From the NCBI GenBank assembly GCA_031213475.1, contig JARUPZ010000002.1, forward strand, positions 2,418,001 to 2,482,000: 64,000 nucleotides of DNA. Reading direction: 5' to 3'. A program made the position numbers and the translations under genes. This DNA comes from Nereocystis luetkeana. Lineage: Eukaryota > Sar > Phaeophyceae > Laminariales > Laminariaceae. The first letter of the stretch is position 1, and each line of letters opens with the position of its first letter. The notes under the pieces were generated by a model. The model saw only the letters and a program-made list of their open reading frames with translations, ran no database searches and was not told the DNA's origin. Positions 52,678 to 63,843 of this stretch are shown one piece after another.

Positions 52678-54831
52678 CTCACATTAACCCATCGCCATAA
52701 TAATCTTGTCCGTGCTCACAAGACAGGCTCCAACAATTCTGGGGTGCAAGAAAAAAAGAGCAAATCAGGAAAAATACACCTGGTACACATTAAATATCGG
52801 TGTTTGGTTGCCACTTGGTCACGGATTTGATAGCTCCTGTACCGAAGCGTTGGCGGGGAAAGGGTCGAGAACACGAGGAAACGTTGACGTTTCCAACATT
52901 ATCTGGCCAAAGCGCACGATGCAAAACAAAACCGACGCCGAGAGTGAAGCAGTACGTTTCAGTCTTCTCCTACCTGATCGCCTGAGGCGTGAGGCCCACG
53001 TGCCCGACCACGGCGATTCCTCCGTCGACTATTTTTCGAATGTGATCGGCTCGGTTTTTGCCTCCCTCTAGCTTCACCGCGTCCACGTTGCCCTCCTGCA
53101 CACGCGAGAGCCAAAAACGACGCACCAAGAGCGCCAATACCATCGAGCGCCGCCACGGGTGAAATCGACCAGATAGCGAGGGGTAACGTAGGAGGGGGGA
53201 GACATGCCACGGCGGTGGGGCGAGACGATGTGGGCGGATTGAAAGAGCACCATCGCTGGCTATATTTTCGTTGCTGCAAAGAAATTGCACCCTTGAAGTT
53301 AGATTTCTATCAATGCGGCCATCTTTTCTTGCCTCCACGTCGATCCCTCGCTTCGAGACATCACTCGGGCCGACGTCAGACTGGAGAATCCTCTCCCACC
53401 AACACAACGTCTTCTTCAGAGGAAGTAACTGTTAGTATGGCGTCGACAAGAAAACAAGTTGAGAACTGCGTCTACGTTTCGGGTATAAACTACTTGGAAT
53501 TAGAGTAGCCTCATTCATACAGTCATAAAAGGGTTACGCAACCGCACCAGTATATAAAGAAGGACGACGAAGTACACGGACGCAGCCTACGGACTGACAT
53601 CGGATCCACTCCTCGGCTCCTCACCTTGACGAACCGGATGGCGGTTCTTAACGCCTCCTCGGGAGAAACTTCGTAACTGCCAAACGGCATGTCGCCGACC
53701 ACCAGAGGAGTGCGGGCGCCTCTCCCCACCGCCTGCAGATGGGAAGTCAAGCAGCCGGATCAGCCATACTTAATGCGTACAGGCAGTAGGCATGAGGCTC
53801 ACCACCGTCTATCCAAAGTAACGTTCGAGGGATAAGCTTGGGCCAGACAAAAATTCCCCGAAAAACGACGAAAGCACATATGGCGTGGGGACAGGGTGCT
53901 TGGTGGACCCTGCCGGCGGCTAATTATATTTCCAGGGTCAGTTTGGAGGACTCAGGTTGTTTAAATACAAGGCGATGGGAGTGCCGGTGCACAGGTCCCG
54001 GCGGGTGGTGTCAGGTCGGAGGGGAATCAGCGTGCCCAACAGCTGGAGCAGGGTGTTTACAAACAGTGTTCGAGAACCCTGCATATTCATCGTTCCTGCA
54101 CAACTATACGGTTACAGATTTTCGCCCGAATCCAGTTTCGGACGACTTGTACCCATGGCCCCATATATGTGCGTGTGTGAGTACGATGCCTGGTACGCGT
54201 GTTCGAGAGTGCACATGATACTTGCATGATGCAGGTATCATACACGTACGACGTGTAGTGCTTGCTTACCTGCGATGATTTATCACGCATGCAGCACACA
54301 ATTAGGTACAACAGCAACGAGCAACCAAAAGACACGCAGCCTCTAAAAGGGTGCGCAAAATTGTTCTACCAACTGCAGCTCAAACAGTTGTGTACGTGCT
54401 TTTACCTTGCAGTGGTGCAGCATATCGTCCACGGTGACTGGTTGCGTTGTGTCATAGCCTAGTTCGACCATGCCCACCGAGTCGCCCACCAGTAAGATGT
54501 CGATGCCAGCACGGCACACATGGACAGCGGAGGGGTAGTCGTACGCGGTCACCATGGTGATCTTTCGCTTGCCCTGTCGACGGATTTTGATCACGTCCAT
54601 GACGCTCGTCTTCTTCTTGGCAGGAAGGGGAGTTGGTGTTGCTGTTGGTGCCACTGCCGTCGCGGCCACGGGCGTTGCTCCTGCAGCTGCTGTTGCTGTC
54701 GTGGAAGTTGACAATGATGCTCCAGGCACTAGGCGGCAATGCGCGGAATTAGGGAGGAGACCCCAAGCTTGGAGCAGTGGTCGTGCTCGCCGCGAGAGGG
54801 GGCCCGTACATGACGTGCATCGCGCAATCAT
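49118..54831 (-). CDS. panB: 3-methyl-2-oxobutanoate hydroxymethyltransferase (ketopantoate hydroxymethyltransferase)
   Basis: Seven minus-strand exons join in phase: 54831-54406, 53732-53625, 53095-52974, 52481-52283, 52066-51968, 49822-49700 and 49240-49118, giving 399 aa. The enzyme transfers a hydroxymethyl group from methylene-tetrahydrofolate to 2-oxoisovalerate, the first step of pantothenate (CoA) synthesis. Family blocks appear in order: [21 protein letters not shown] (metal-site Asp), [76 protein letters not shown], and [11 protein letters not shown] near the end. About 75 Arg/Ser/Ala/Thr-rich residues precede the enzyme core and resemble an organelle (probably mitochondrial) targeting peptide. 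A charged tail of about 50 residues follows the usual end. Intron 5 (2.1 kb) is packed with mobile elements. It is divergent from HIRA. Confidence 0.95.
49841..49905 (-). repeat. Truncated tail copies of the SINE-like module
   Basis: TTTTACTCATGTCATGCGG is followed at once by TTTTACTCATGTCATGCATG and the conserved CGTAGTCGTATGACCATAGA, so one minimal and one short tail copy are stacked before the full module. Confidence 0.7.
49906..50414 (-). mobile_element. SINE-like module, C-tract-tailed (copy 2)
   Basis: The copy runs from a G-run and GTGCTGATTATCATGCATGG to CGACCCAACCT, and is colinear with 6371-6892 through CCAGAGACAGCAATGGG, TGGGTGCCTTACCATA and GACCGCCAGCCGTGGTGACC. It lies in panB intron 5 on the same strand as panB. 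Confidence 0.75.
50452..50687 (-). mobile_element. LINE 3'-end fragment with visible target-site duplication
   Basis: It matches the last ~230 bp of the LINE (GTACTCATTTGTTCCTTGCC, ACCTCCAACAATTGGGCGCT, GTGGCCACCATCTATCTCCT). It is flanked by TATCATGTA plus a G-run on both sides (50433-50451 and 50688-50708), a clear duplication of the target. Confidence 0.88.
50945..51696. mobile_element. Non-autonomous DNA transposon with ~40-bp TIRs, in panB intron 5
   Basis: The left end reads GGCTGTTTCCTATGCGACTC. The right end, on the other strand, reads GGCTGTTTCATATGCGGTTC, and the match continues into a CAGATTT block. The ~750-bp body has no long open frame and carries a CTG/CTGTTG cluster near 51270-51300 plus a partial internal duplication (CGAAGAGACGTGCCGAGT and a diverged copy). 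A second copy occupies 39211-40661. No target-site duplication was identifiable, so the superfamily is open. Confidence 0.75.
52639..52678 (+). repeat. TTG trinucleotide microsatellite
   Basis: An uninterrupted GTT run lies in panB intron 3. Confidence 0.95.
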
Positions 54832-55258
54832 ATAGAGTTGAACACGGCGGTGGTCTTGCAGCAGGGTTCGATGGTTGCAGTAGGATTCAACGGTTTATCA
54901 GCAGGGCAGCAGGGTTCAACTTCGAGCTGGCAATGTTCGACAGGAGCGCTCAAATTTCCAATTTCACTTTGGGGAGTTCCACGAGTACTCGTCCGCATGT
55001 TTATGGCGGAGTTTGAGGACGCACAGCACCGACGTTCCGATGTCGCAGCCTCACGTGGGTGCGCTACACGACGGTAATCCAGAGCAGTAGAGAGCGCTGA
55101 ATACATCTCGACAGCGGCGCTTTAAGCCAACTGGAGTCTTTTCTTGCTGGTGCACACCAGTCAAGCATAGGCGGCGCCTCCCACGGCGCTCGTCTTTTCA
55201 AAATATTTTCGGCACCTACTGCGATACCCTGGTGGACTATTATTTCCAGCAGCAAGGG
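54832..55258. promoter_or_regulatory. Shared upstream region of panB and HIRA
   Basis: Only 427 bp separate the two divergent start codons, so the 5' UTRs and promoters of both genes must lie here unless unseen 5' exons exist. No TATA box or named motif was recognised. A TTCGA/TCGAA-rich stretch with repeated GGGTTCGATGGTT-like phrases occurs at 54860-54930. Confidence 0.5.
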
Positions 55259-58200
55259 ATGATCCTCGACAAGCCCTTGAGCGTAGGCCACTTTGGCGAG
55301 AAGGGGCAGACATGCGTCATCTACTCTGTGCATGTGCACCCGGATGGCTCCCGCTTCGCCACCGGAGGGAGCGACCACCGCGTCAGGATCTGGTCCATGG
55401 ACCCGTTTCGATCCACACCTTCTGCCGTTCACGCGGTGGCCGCTGAGACCGCCGCCACCGCTGCCACCGCAGCCCGCGGCGCTACCCCAGGCTCCTCAAG
55501 GACAGCGCCAACCAAAACGTCCCCCTACGTGCAAGGGGAAGAAGTAAAGGTGCTGGCCGTCCTTCCGCAGCATACGGGAAGCGTTCTTTGTGTGCGATGG
55601 AGCCACGGGGGGCGGTATCTCGCGTCAGCTTCCGACGATACGTACGTCTTGATCTGGGAGCTGCGCCCTCCAGGGGGGGCGGCTGGGGCAGGGGGGTCGT
55701 CGGTTCCGTTCGGGTCCAGCGAGGAGCCCAACATCGAGAACTGGTCGAGGGTGTGGGTACTGAGGGGACACGGCATGGACGTGCTGGACTGTTCTTGGTG
55801 AGCTGGCGGTGAACGGGGGAGAACCTTTTGCTTCGCATGTTTTGTGAACGTATTTGACACGCTCAACGTCGAACAGCAGTATTATTAATATTAATAGTAC
55901 ATTATGTACGATTTCAGAACGTATCTCATGTATGGGCGGACACGGGCGCACGGGGTGGATGGACCCAGAGGCAGAACCCTATGGTACTCGAACATGCCGC
56001 AAGCAGTAGCCCGCATATTTTAGTCGGTTCAGCGGTTCAGCACAGCGGCAGTAACGATTGCCAGGTACCATTAACATACCAGGTATTTAAGAAGCACAGG
56101 TCACCCAAGATGGTCTAGGCGGGCGTCAGCCACCCACCAGACTACTGCCCTATCATGAGAGGTAAGACCGCACGCGCAGAAGGGTTTTGCTGCTGCAGGT
56201 CTGCTGGAGGTTTCGACCCTATATATACGGTTTCTGTATACGATATGACACCCCAGTTACTCAGTTACAGAGTACCAGGTACATGATGACTGTGCTTGCC
56301 TGGGCCCGATAAATCACGATACGTTGCGGTGTTGCGGCCCCTCTTTCCCCGTTCAATGACGCTCGCTCGCTGGGATGGGGGGGTAGATTTGCGCGATCGA
56401 CGCCCACGACTGGCCTTCGGGGCGAGGGACGAACCCCTTCGCCGTGCCGACAGCAACACCACGAGCTGCCACTCTGCCACGAAGGGCGGAGACACGCGCT
56501 TATTTCGCCATCACAACAGTATTATAGTGACTTCAGATTTTTCGATGTTTCATGTTTCATCAACGCCCGGCACTCGTGAGTTTGCGCCTTTCCGTTAGGA
56601 GGCCGACTACCTCTCTGTTTAGTGTGTGTTCGTCGTATGCTCTCTTGAGTATAGTCGCATGGTGGCGAGCGTTTTGTTCTTCACGAGCAGTCTTGTCTAC
56701 CTGGTAGCTTTGTTGCCCTGCCTTTTTGCAGCCTGCGTCTCGCTTCGCGCAACAGACCACCATGCACCGCTTTTGCCGAGTCTGTGTTGTACGGCAGCAG
56801 TACCGCCGGTGTTTTGTCTCCGCTGAAGGGCCGTGGAGGCGAAGCTGAGGGGAAGAGGAAGAGGGGGTTCGTTTGAGCTGCAGCAATAATTTTAAGGCTC
56901 GCCCTTTTGCAGTGGTCTTTATGCAATACCTCGGTCATCAGACTATTCGTACGAGCTATTATTAAATAATTATAGTAATAGTAAAAGTACATACCAGTAT
57001 AAATACGTTTGGTAAATGATTTTCATCCCTGCCCCACGCACACACCGGTAACTAAAATATGACTGTTTCTGGCTACCAACAGCAACAATGCCATCGTAAA
57101 TGTTTGATATATCACGCGGCGCGTAGAGGCAAAGAAATGGCATGCGCAACGTTTTGTTGACGTAGGATGATGCGTAGCGTCCGCCGAAGCAGCGAGTACA
57201 TACAGCTCAATGCCCACCGCAAACCGTTCGCAGTGATATGATGCTCCAACCTGCTTGAAGCAGCGCTTTGTTGCGAGGCCGCTCGAAGCCGCCCAATGCG
57301 GCTTTCGCTGTTATCGCTAGGGATACCGCGGCTCACTATTTGCTGTCGTACTACTATTAGTACTGCTTCATACCTCACACTGTGCTGTGCTGGCGTTTGT
57401 ATTGCACTTACCACGCCCAAGTGCGAAACGGTCAATCGGTGCTAGCTGCTAGACGCGTTAATCTGTAACCATGCACGGAGTTGGCAAGAGAGAAAGCAGC
57501 AGTGCCAACAGCAACTACAACGACCCCAGCAATATTGCCATCAACAACAACAAGCTACAACGACCACTCAAGTTGCCAACAACTACAACAACACTAAAAC
57601 AACAACATCAACAGCACTAGAACAACAACAATAACCACAACAACAACGGGGGCAAAAAGGCACCATCGATCCCCCGAAACTTTTGAAGCAATTGCGACAA
57701 ATCGCAAAAATCCAGCAACTCTTGACTCGTTTGACCGCTGCGGCGACAGGTCTCCGGACGACTCCATGCTGGTGTCCTGCAGCATTGACAACACGGTGAT
57801 CGTCTGGCGCATGCCCACGGCGGACGGGCAGCAGGGGCGTCCTGTGGCCAGCACGTCCGCCATACTGAACCCTTTCCAGACGCTGCGACAGCACACGAGT
57901 TTCGTCAAGGTGTGTGCCACAATACCGTCCGTACCTGGCAGGCATTGGTTTGGGGGGCACAGAGGAAGAAGGCTGGGTTCCCCAGCAGCGACTTAGGTTA
58001 GGACGAGTCGCGTCCGGTGCTCAGGTGTTCGATATCGTGGGTCCACTGGAATGAAAAGAAGGGGAGCCGATGCCACTTATCCCCTGTCCTGTTTGTTGCG
58101 CGTGGCTCGCCGTGTTTCAAGGGGCGGCAATGTTGCAATTGTAACATATGCAACCCATTGGAGCGACGCCACCCTCCCCTCGACCCCCCCCCCCCCCCCC

Positions 58201-61200
58201 CTTCTATTAGGAATAGGAACGGTGCTCCGTCTCGAAAGGGATGCGTGGTCAATGGTAATATGACTCAGGCAAGCAACAAATGAGTACCCCCCCCCCCCCC
58301 CTCCCCCCCCGACAGAAATGCCTCATTAACCATGAGCGAGTGTACTGGGGGACACACCCTTTCTTTGCTACGTCGAAGCTATGATACTATCCATACCTGG
58401 TATTACAGTATTTTTTCGCACGTATAGTTGTGTGTACATATACGTCTGTTTTTGTATCGTGTATAGTTTTGCGGACGTACGCGTGTGTTTTTTTTCAGTG
58501 TCTCTGTTCTTCTGCGTTTCGCGCTTCGCTCGGCGCCTGCCGTGCGTGCAGGGTGTCGCTTGGGATCCGATCGGGCGTTTCATCGCAAGCATCGGAGAGG
58601 AGAACCAACTGCTGGTGAGCCCACGAGTGCCTGCGACGACACCACTTTGAATCCCCTTCCCCAACCCCCGCCCCTCCCAGAGGGTTCGTTTCGTAGGCGT
58701 ATGTACATTGCGTCATTTGCCACAACTCGCCGACAGCGCGAAGGGAAGTCGACAGCTGCCGCCTTTCCTCGTTGTTTGTTTCTTCTTGTATGAGTCAAAA
58801 GCGCCTCGGCAGGGGCGTGGAAGGCTCGAGGACCTTGTCGGATGGTCTGTACGGCGTTTGTCTGTGCCCATTTTTTGTCTCCGGTCGTTCCCGGTCTGAG
58901 TTATCAGACCTCTCGGGCTCTCAGACCTCTCGGGGCGTTCCGTCGGTACGCCGTCCGTCGAGAAGCAAGAGACGCATCCGACTGGATTACATTCATACCT
59001 AGTACCAGGGTGTCTGTTAAAATAGCTAAAGCTGTACGTCTGATACTGCCGTGTCGAGTTGAGACCGCTTAGCATCTGATGTGGTTGGATTCCCGCTTTT
59101 TTCTCTCTTGTCATTTTTTCTCGCTCTTGTTATTATTTTTTTCGGAACGCTGACGAAACGAACGCGTCAGGTCTGGCGGGTCGGCGGGCACTGGGATGTG
59201 GAAGCCGTGATCTCGGAGCCGTTCGCTGGTTGTGAGGACACCCTCGTCCGGAGAATAAGCTGGAGCCCTGACGGCCAGTTCCTCGTCGCCACCAACAGCA
59301 AAGATGGGGTGAGGGTTCCCACCCAACAGTTCCATCCTATTGTTGCATGTACTGCATGCAGTATTGAAGGTTTGCATGTATCAAAATGTCGGAGTTCGAT
59401 TTATCGTACTGAAGGCGTTCTTCCCCTCAAATCCCCCAGGGCGCCCCCGCGCTTTTTATGCTGATACTGAACGAAAGGTTTCGACTTATACTAGGTACTG
59501 TTATGTAATATCGAATGCCCAATTCGTACCCGCTCGGTCCTTCGTGTATGGTACTACTGTATCACGGGGGAACATAGTAATCAGGACCAAACATAATCAG
59601 AAAAACACACTAGAATGTATAGGTTTTTGTGTACGTGATGGGTCCTAATTACTATGGCCCCCCGTATTACCAGGTATGATATCGTGTCGAAGTCGACTGT
59701 CGCTCGATAGCCATCACTGTAATCCTCGCTCTTGACACCGGCCTGTTTTGTGTTGGCCGTGCCACCGCGACGGCACCGCTATCGTAAGTACGGCGTCGTG
59801 GCAGCGCACGCCTTCTGACCGCCGCTTGCGGGGGGGCGCGGGGGGGGGGGGGGGGGGATAAGCTGAAATGGGCTATTCATAGCGCTGTGTGGCTAGGAGG
59901 ATGAGGCAAAAATGTCATGTGTCTGTTGTCGGCGTGTAGGTCTTGACGAGAATATACGCGGAGCTCGGCGTTGCTGTGCCGCCCGAGGCTCTACTCTGTG
60001 TTGGTAGCCCTTGCCCCCCCCCCCCCCCAGCCCGAGCACGGTACATATATACACATACTCGTAGGAAAAAATGGCGCATGCGTGACCTTAACCCCCGCCC
60101 GCACCCCCCTCCTCTGTGTCGAATATGATGCGTGGTCAATGGTCAAATGACGAAGCCAAGCAGCACATGAACACCCCCCCCCTCCTCCCCGCCCGCCGCT
60201 CGAACGCCTACTCAAAATCGCCGACGGGAGCGTTGACGAGCGTTACCGCTGACTGCCGCATCTGCCCCCGAATATGTTGACCTTTTCGCCCCCAGGACAT
60301 CCACCGGGCGGTGGTCTTCCTCCGCGGGCGCTGGGACCAAAACCCGACTTCTCTGGTCGGGCACGTTCAGTCGACACTCGTAGCCAGCTTCAGCCCGCTC
60401 ATCTATAGGCAGAGTACCGCCCCCGCCCCCGCCGCGGCTGCCGCTACCGCGGCGGCGGCCTCTTCCGTTGCTGTAGCTCGGACGGCGGTACATCACGTCG
60501 TAGCCGTGGCCGGGAGGGACAACGTGATAACCGTGTGGCTTGCGGCGGCTTCCCGGCCCGTGGTGATTCTCAGGGAGGTTTTCCAGCAGCCACCATCGGA
60601 TCTTTCGTGGGGGGCTGACGGTTACACGCTGCTGGTGTCGGGGCACGACGGAACCGTGGTGGTGCTCAGGCTGTCGCAGGAGGAGCTCGGAGTTCCGCTG
60701 CCTGAGGTGCGGTTGTGGGACGGGAGTTGGCGGGAGGGGGGGAGGTGGTGAGATAAAGCAGGGACAATTTTGGCGGCGAAAGTGCGTTAGGCTGGCGATC
60801 GTTTTCGTTGTTGTCTGCGTTCCAGCGGGCGATGTTCGTCCCAGTAATCTCGTGTGCAATTCTGTGGATGATTTTGGAGATGAGTTTAGGTGTTGGTGCC
60901 AGGCACGGGAGTGAAGGGCCTTCGGCCCGAGACGAAAGCCGCACTCAAATTGCAACGGGCACATTTGATTGCCTTCCCTACCCGCTGTTGATAGCTGGGA
61001 CATGCGATGTGCGGGACATGTCGTTCCGTTTGGGCTGGGTACGTCCCCTTCTTTCGGGGCGCCTCCATGCACTTTCCGTACCCACGCCCCTTGAGCCCGT
61101 CCCCCCGACGGCACCGCTTCCCTTCCCGTGCGACAGGCCGAGCGACGGGCGCATTTGACGAAGATCTACGGAAAGGACGCGGGGGTACCCGGCAACCTAG

Positions 61201-63843
61201 CCCTTGCGCTCGACGGCGCCCCATCTCTCGTCGACAACCCTCGACAGTTGGCCCTCGAGAAGGCGCGGAAGGAGCAGCGGAAAGCCCGGCCGGCGGTGGC
61301 GGCGACAGCCTCGGTGGCAAGCAGAGGGGGGTCGGTGGGAGGAGGGATAGGGTCTCAAGCGGGCGGGATGCTCGGACAGGGGGTCCAGCCAGCGCGGCCC
61401 CTGCAGGTGGAGTCTCGCGGCAAGGGAGGGAAGAGGCGAATACAGCCGATGCTGGTGAGCAACGGCGGGGACGCTGCTTCTGTGACGCCGCTGGTCCTTT
61501 CCACCACTGCCGCCGCTGCTGCGCCACCTGGAGGACGAGAGCCTCGATGGGATGGGACTGGCGGAGGCCCGGGAGTTGGCATGGTGTCGGAAGGGTTCGG
61601 CTCCGGGGCGACGGCCGTGGACGCGGGAGGGTCTCCCCGGTCCGGGCATAAGCGGCCGAGGGTAGGCGGGAGTGGTGGAGGCGGCGGCGGCGGCCATTCG
61701 CGACATCACGCGGTTGGGGTTCGGCCGCGGGAGGGCACGGTTGTGCGCTTGAGGTCCGGCGGCGCTGTCCCTGTGGTGTCCCCTCCAGAACTCATGCCAA
61801 GGCGAGGAGCTTCTGGGAGCCTGGTCAGGCAGATTGATGGCGGCAGCGAGAGAAGGGGGGAGGGAGGGGATGCGTTCCGTCCGTCCCCACGATTACGGGA
61901 GGCGTCGCCCTCTTCAAGAGGCGGGTCTGTGGGGGGGTCGTCGGAGGGGCACGGTTGGGGGGGGGCGGAGGCGGGCGGGGTGTTGGTGATGGAGTGCTCT
62001 GCACTGGACGAAGACTTTCGAGGCCTGCCGGCGCGTCGGTATACGGTGGTAACCGTAAGCAGGGGAGGGCGGGAGGTGTGGAGGGACTACGTCGCGGGGG
62101 TGGCTACGGCGTGCTGCGGCAACGCGCGGGTGGCGGCTGTTGGGGCAGAAGATGGGTCCGTCTACCTCTATGACAGGTGCCTTTGCGATATTTTTTTGTG
62201 TGCTTTAGTATACATTGTGTGTCTTTATTATTGTGTGTGCGATTGTGGTGTTCCGTGCGTGCGGTTTTGTGATACCGTTCTGAGTGTGTGGGCTTGTGTG
62301 ATTACTTTTGTTGTTTGTGGTTCGGCTGTGAGGAGGTAGGCCACGCTGGCTTCCGATTGGCGTGTGAACCCCTCCCCACAGATTGGACGAAGGTGTCCGA
62401 GAGCGACGCGCCTATCAATCATAGTAACACCTGGCTTTCGTTTTTAGGGCGAAGGGTGTGAGCTTCAATGCTCGCACCCACTTTGCTGGGGTGCATGAGG
62501 GATATGTCTAGCTGCGCTCTGCCGTTTGTTGCGCGCGCCTCCCGCTGGAACGCTGCGAGCTTGAGCTGTCGGGAATTTGCGCGTCTTAGGTCGCAGCGAC
62601 CGGATCCGGTTACGCTGTTTTCGTGGCAAGACACAGGCCCGTGTCTGTCTTCAGGCGAAGACCCGCTAACTTGTCCGACGCGTCCCCCCGCGCTTCGCTT
62701 GCCATTACGGAGGTTTATTCATCAAAACCCACGATCGACCCAATGACGTGTTCTACGATAGAGATAGCACATTTCCGTAGCACATTTCCGCTAAAATACT
62801 TTCTGAATGACGGGGCTCCTTAACCCAAAATCGTCGGAGATGCGAATCTTGTTTCGAAAAATGACTTTCTCGTACACTTGGGCCATGGGACTTTTCATGG
62901 GGATGCAGTTTTAATTTTTGCTGAAATCAGTTTTCGGGTGAGGTACGGAGCTCCTTAAGGTCAAGTGAGGAGCCTCGGAAAAAGATGATGCATCTCGACC
63001 GTAGCATGCGTCATATCCCGCTGCGTTTACCTACCATATTTGGTCATAATTACTACCAGGTACCTGGTATGCTACATGTGCCTCGTACTACGGCGACAAC
63101 GCTAAAAAAGCGCAAACCGCGCCGTGCCCTTCGCCCCCCCCCCCGGCTCCGCCCTCGCCCCGCCCCGCCTATCGCGACCGCTGCTATCCGCTCGGCTTTT
63201 ACCCAAAAACTGTCAGAAACGGAGTGCGCTCGGCCCCTCCCTTAGTCGTGTCACCCCCGGTGGCCTACCTGGAGTGCAGCAACGGGCCACCACTACCACT
63301 GCAGCGACGACGACGGCAAGAGCAAGCGCAAGAGCAAGAGCCGGGGGGGGCGAACGCCGGTGCGTCCTCGGGCGACTTTCTGATGGCGATATCCGGGGAC
63401 GGCGACGTGTTCGTCTGGAACCTGGGCACGATGACGCTGGCCGCGAAGAGTTCCCTCTCCCCCTTGTTCCGTTCGGTGACGTCGTCCGGCATCCCTCCCC
63501 GCTCTTCCACCGCCTCCTCCACTTCCGCTTCCGCTGCCGCTTCTGGTGGTGGTGGTGGTGGTGGTGGTGGCGGCGGTAGTGGTAGTGCTGGTGCGCCGAC
63601 CTCCCCTCATGGAGGGCTCGCGGGTAACCGTGGCAGCGGCAGTGGTGGCGGAGGCGGCGGCGGAGCGGGTGTCGGGGACGTTTCGGGGAAGTCGGTGTCG
63701 GGCGTGACGGTTTCCAGGGCAGGCGTTACGGCGGAGGGGATGCCGCTAGTGATGTTGGCGTGCTCGGGGGCCTTCGGCGGGTCGCTGCAGGCGTTCGCAT
63801 TGCATCGGGGGCTGGGGACGTGGGTTCGCGTCGCCGACGGGAG
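55259..63843 (+). CDS. HIRA: HIRA histone H3.3 chaperone subunit (3' partial)
   Basis: Seven exons join in phase: 55259-55797, 57750-57909, 58552-58614, 59171-59308, 60296-60706, 61137-62176 and 63217-63843; the gene runs off the right edge. The ATG at 55259 starts MILDKPLSVGHFG, at the family's usual start. Seven WD40 repeats follow (VRIWSM, VLIWEL, VIVWRM, LLVWRV, SWSPDGQFLVAT, ITVWLA, TVVVLRL), then PLQVESRGKGGKRRIQPML, which matches the B motif by which HIRA binds ASF1. Exon 6 ends and exon 7 continues with the HIRA C-terminal domain (VVTVSRGGREVW, VGAEDGSVYLYD, VAYLECSNG, DGDVFVWNLGTM). HIRA deposits histone H3.3 outside replication in the nucleus. About 990 residues are visible. Gly/Ser-rich linkers in exons 6 and 7 are longer than in animal homologues. 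Confidence 0.94.
55798..57749 (+). other. HIRA intron 1
   Basis: The 1.95-kb intron joins TCTTG to GTCTCCGG in phase 2. It holds TACCAGGTA words at 56077 and 56273 and a CAACAACAA-rich stretch before the acceptor (57500-57650). No other gene is supported in it. Confidence 0.7.
58202..58310 (+). mobile_element. LINE 3'-end fragment in HIRA intron 2
   Basis: TTCTATTAGGAATAGGAACG, GTGCTCCGTCTCGAAAGGGA and GCAAGCAACAAATGAGTAC match the last ~85 bp of the LINE. C-runs lie directly on both sides (58184-58200 and 58287-58310). Confidence 0.85.
59563..59666. mobile_element. Stowaway-like MITE (family A), copy 5, in HIRA intron 4
   Basis: Left end CACGGGGGAACATAGTAATC and right end TTACTATGGCCCCCCGTA are inverted partners with a few mismatches. 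The interior shares ATGTATAGGTTTTTGTGTA with the other copies. It is the most diverged of the full-length copies. Confidence 0.7.
60119..60185 (+). mobile_element. LINE 3'-end fragment in HIRA intron 4
   Basis: GATGCGTGGTCAATGGTCAA and the diverged GCCAAGCAGCACATGAACAC ending, then a C-run, identify a ~65-bp LINE tail. CCCCCCTCCTC occurs on both sides and may be the target duplication. Confidence 0.75.
62177..63216 (+). other. HIRA intron 6
   Basis: It joins GACAG to AAACGGAG in phase 2. A compound TACCAGGTACCTGGTA stands at 63054-63069. No gene or recognised element otherwise. Confidence 0.7.
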
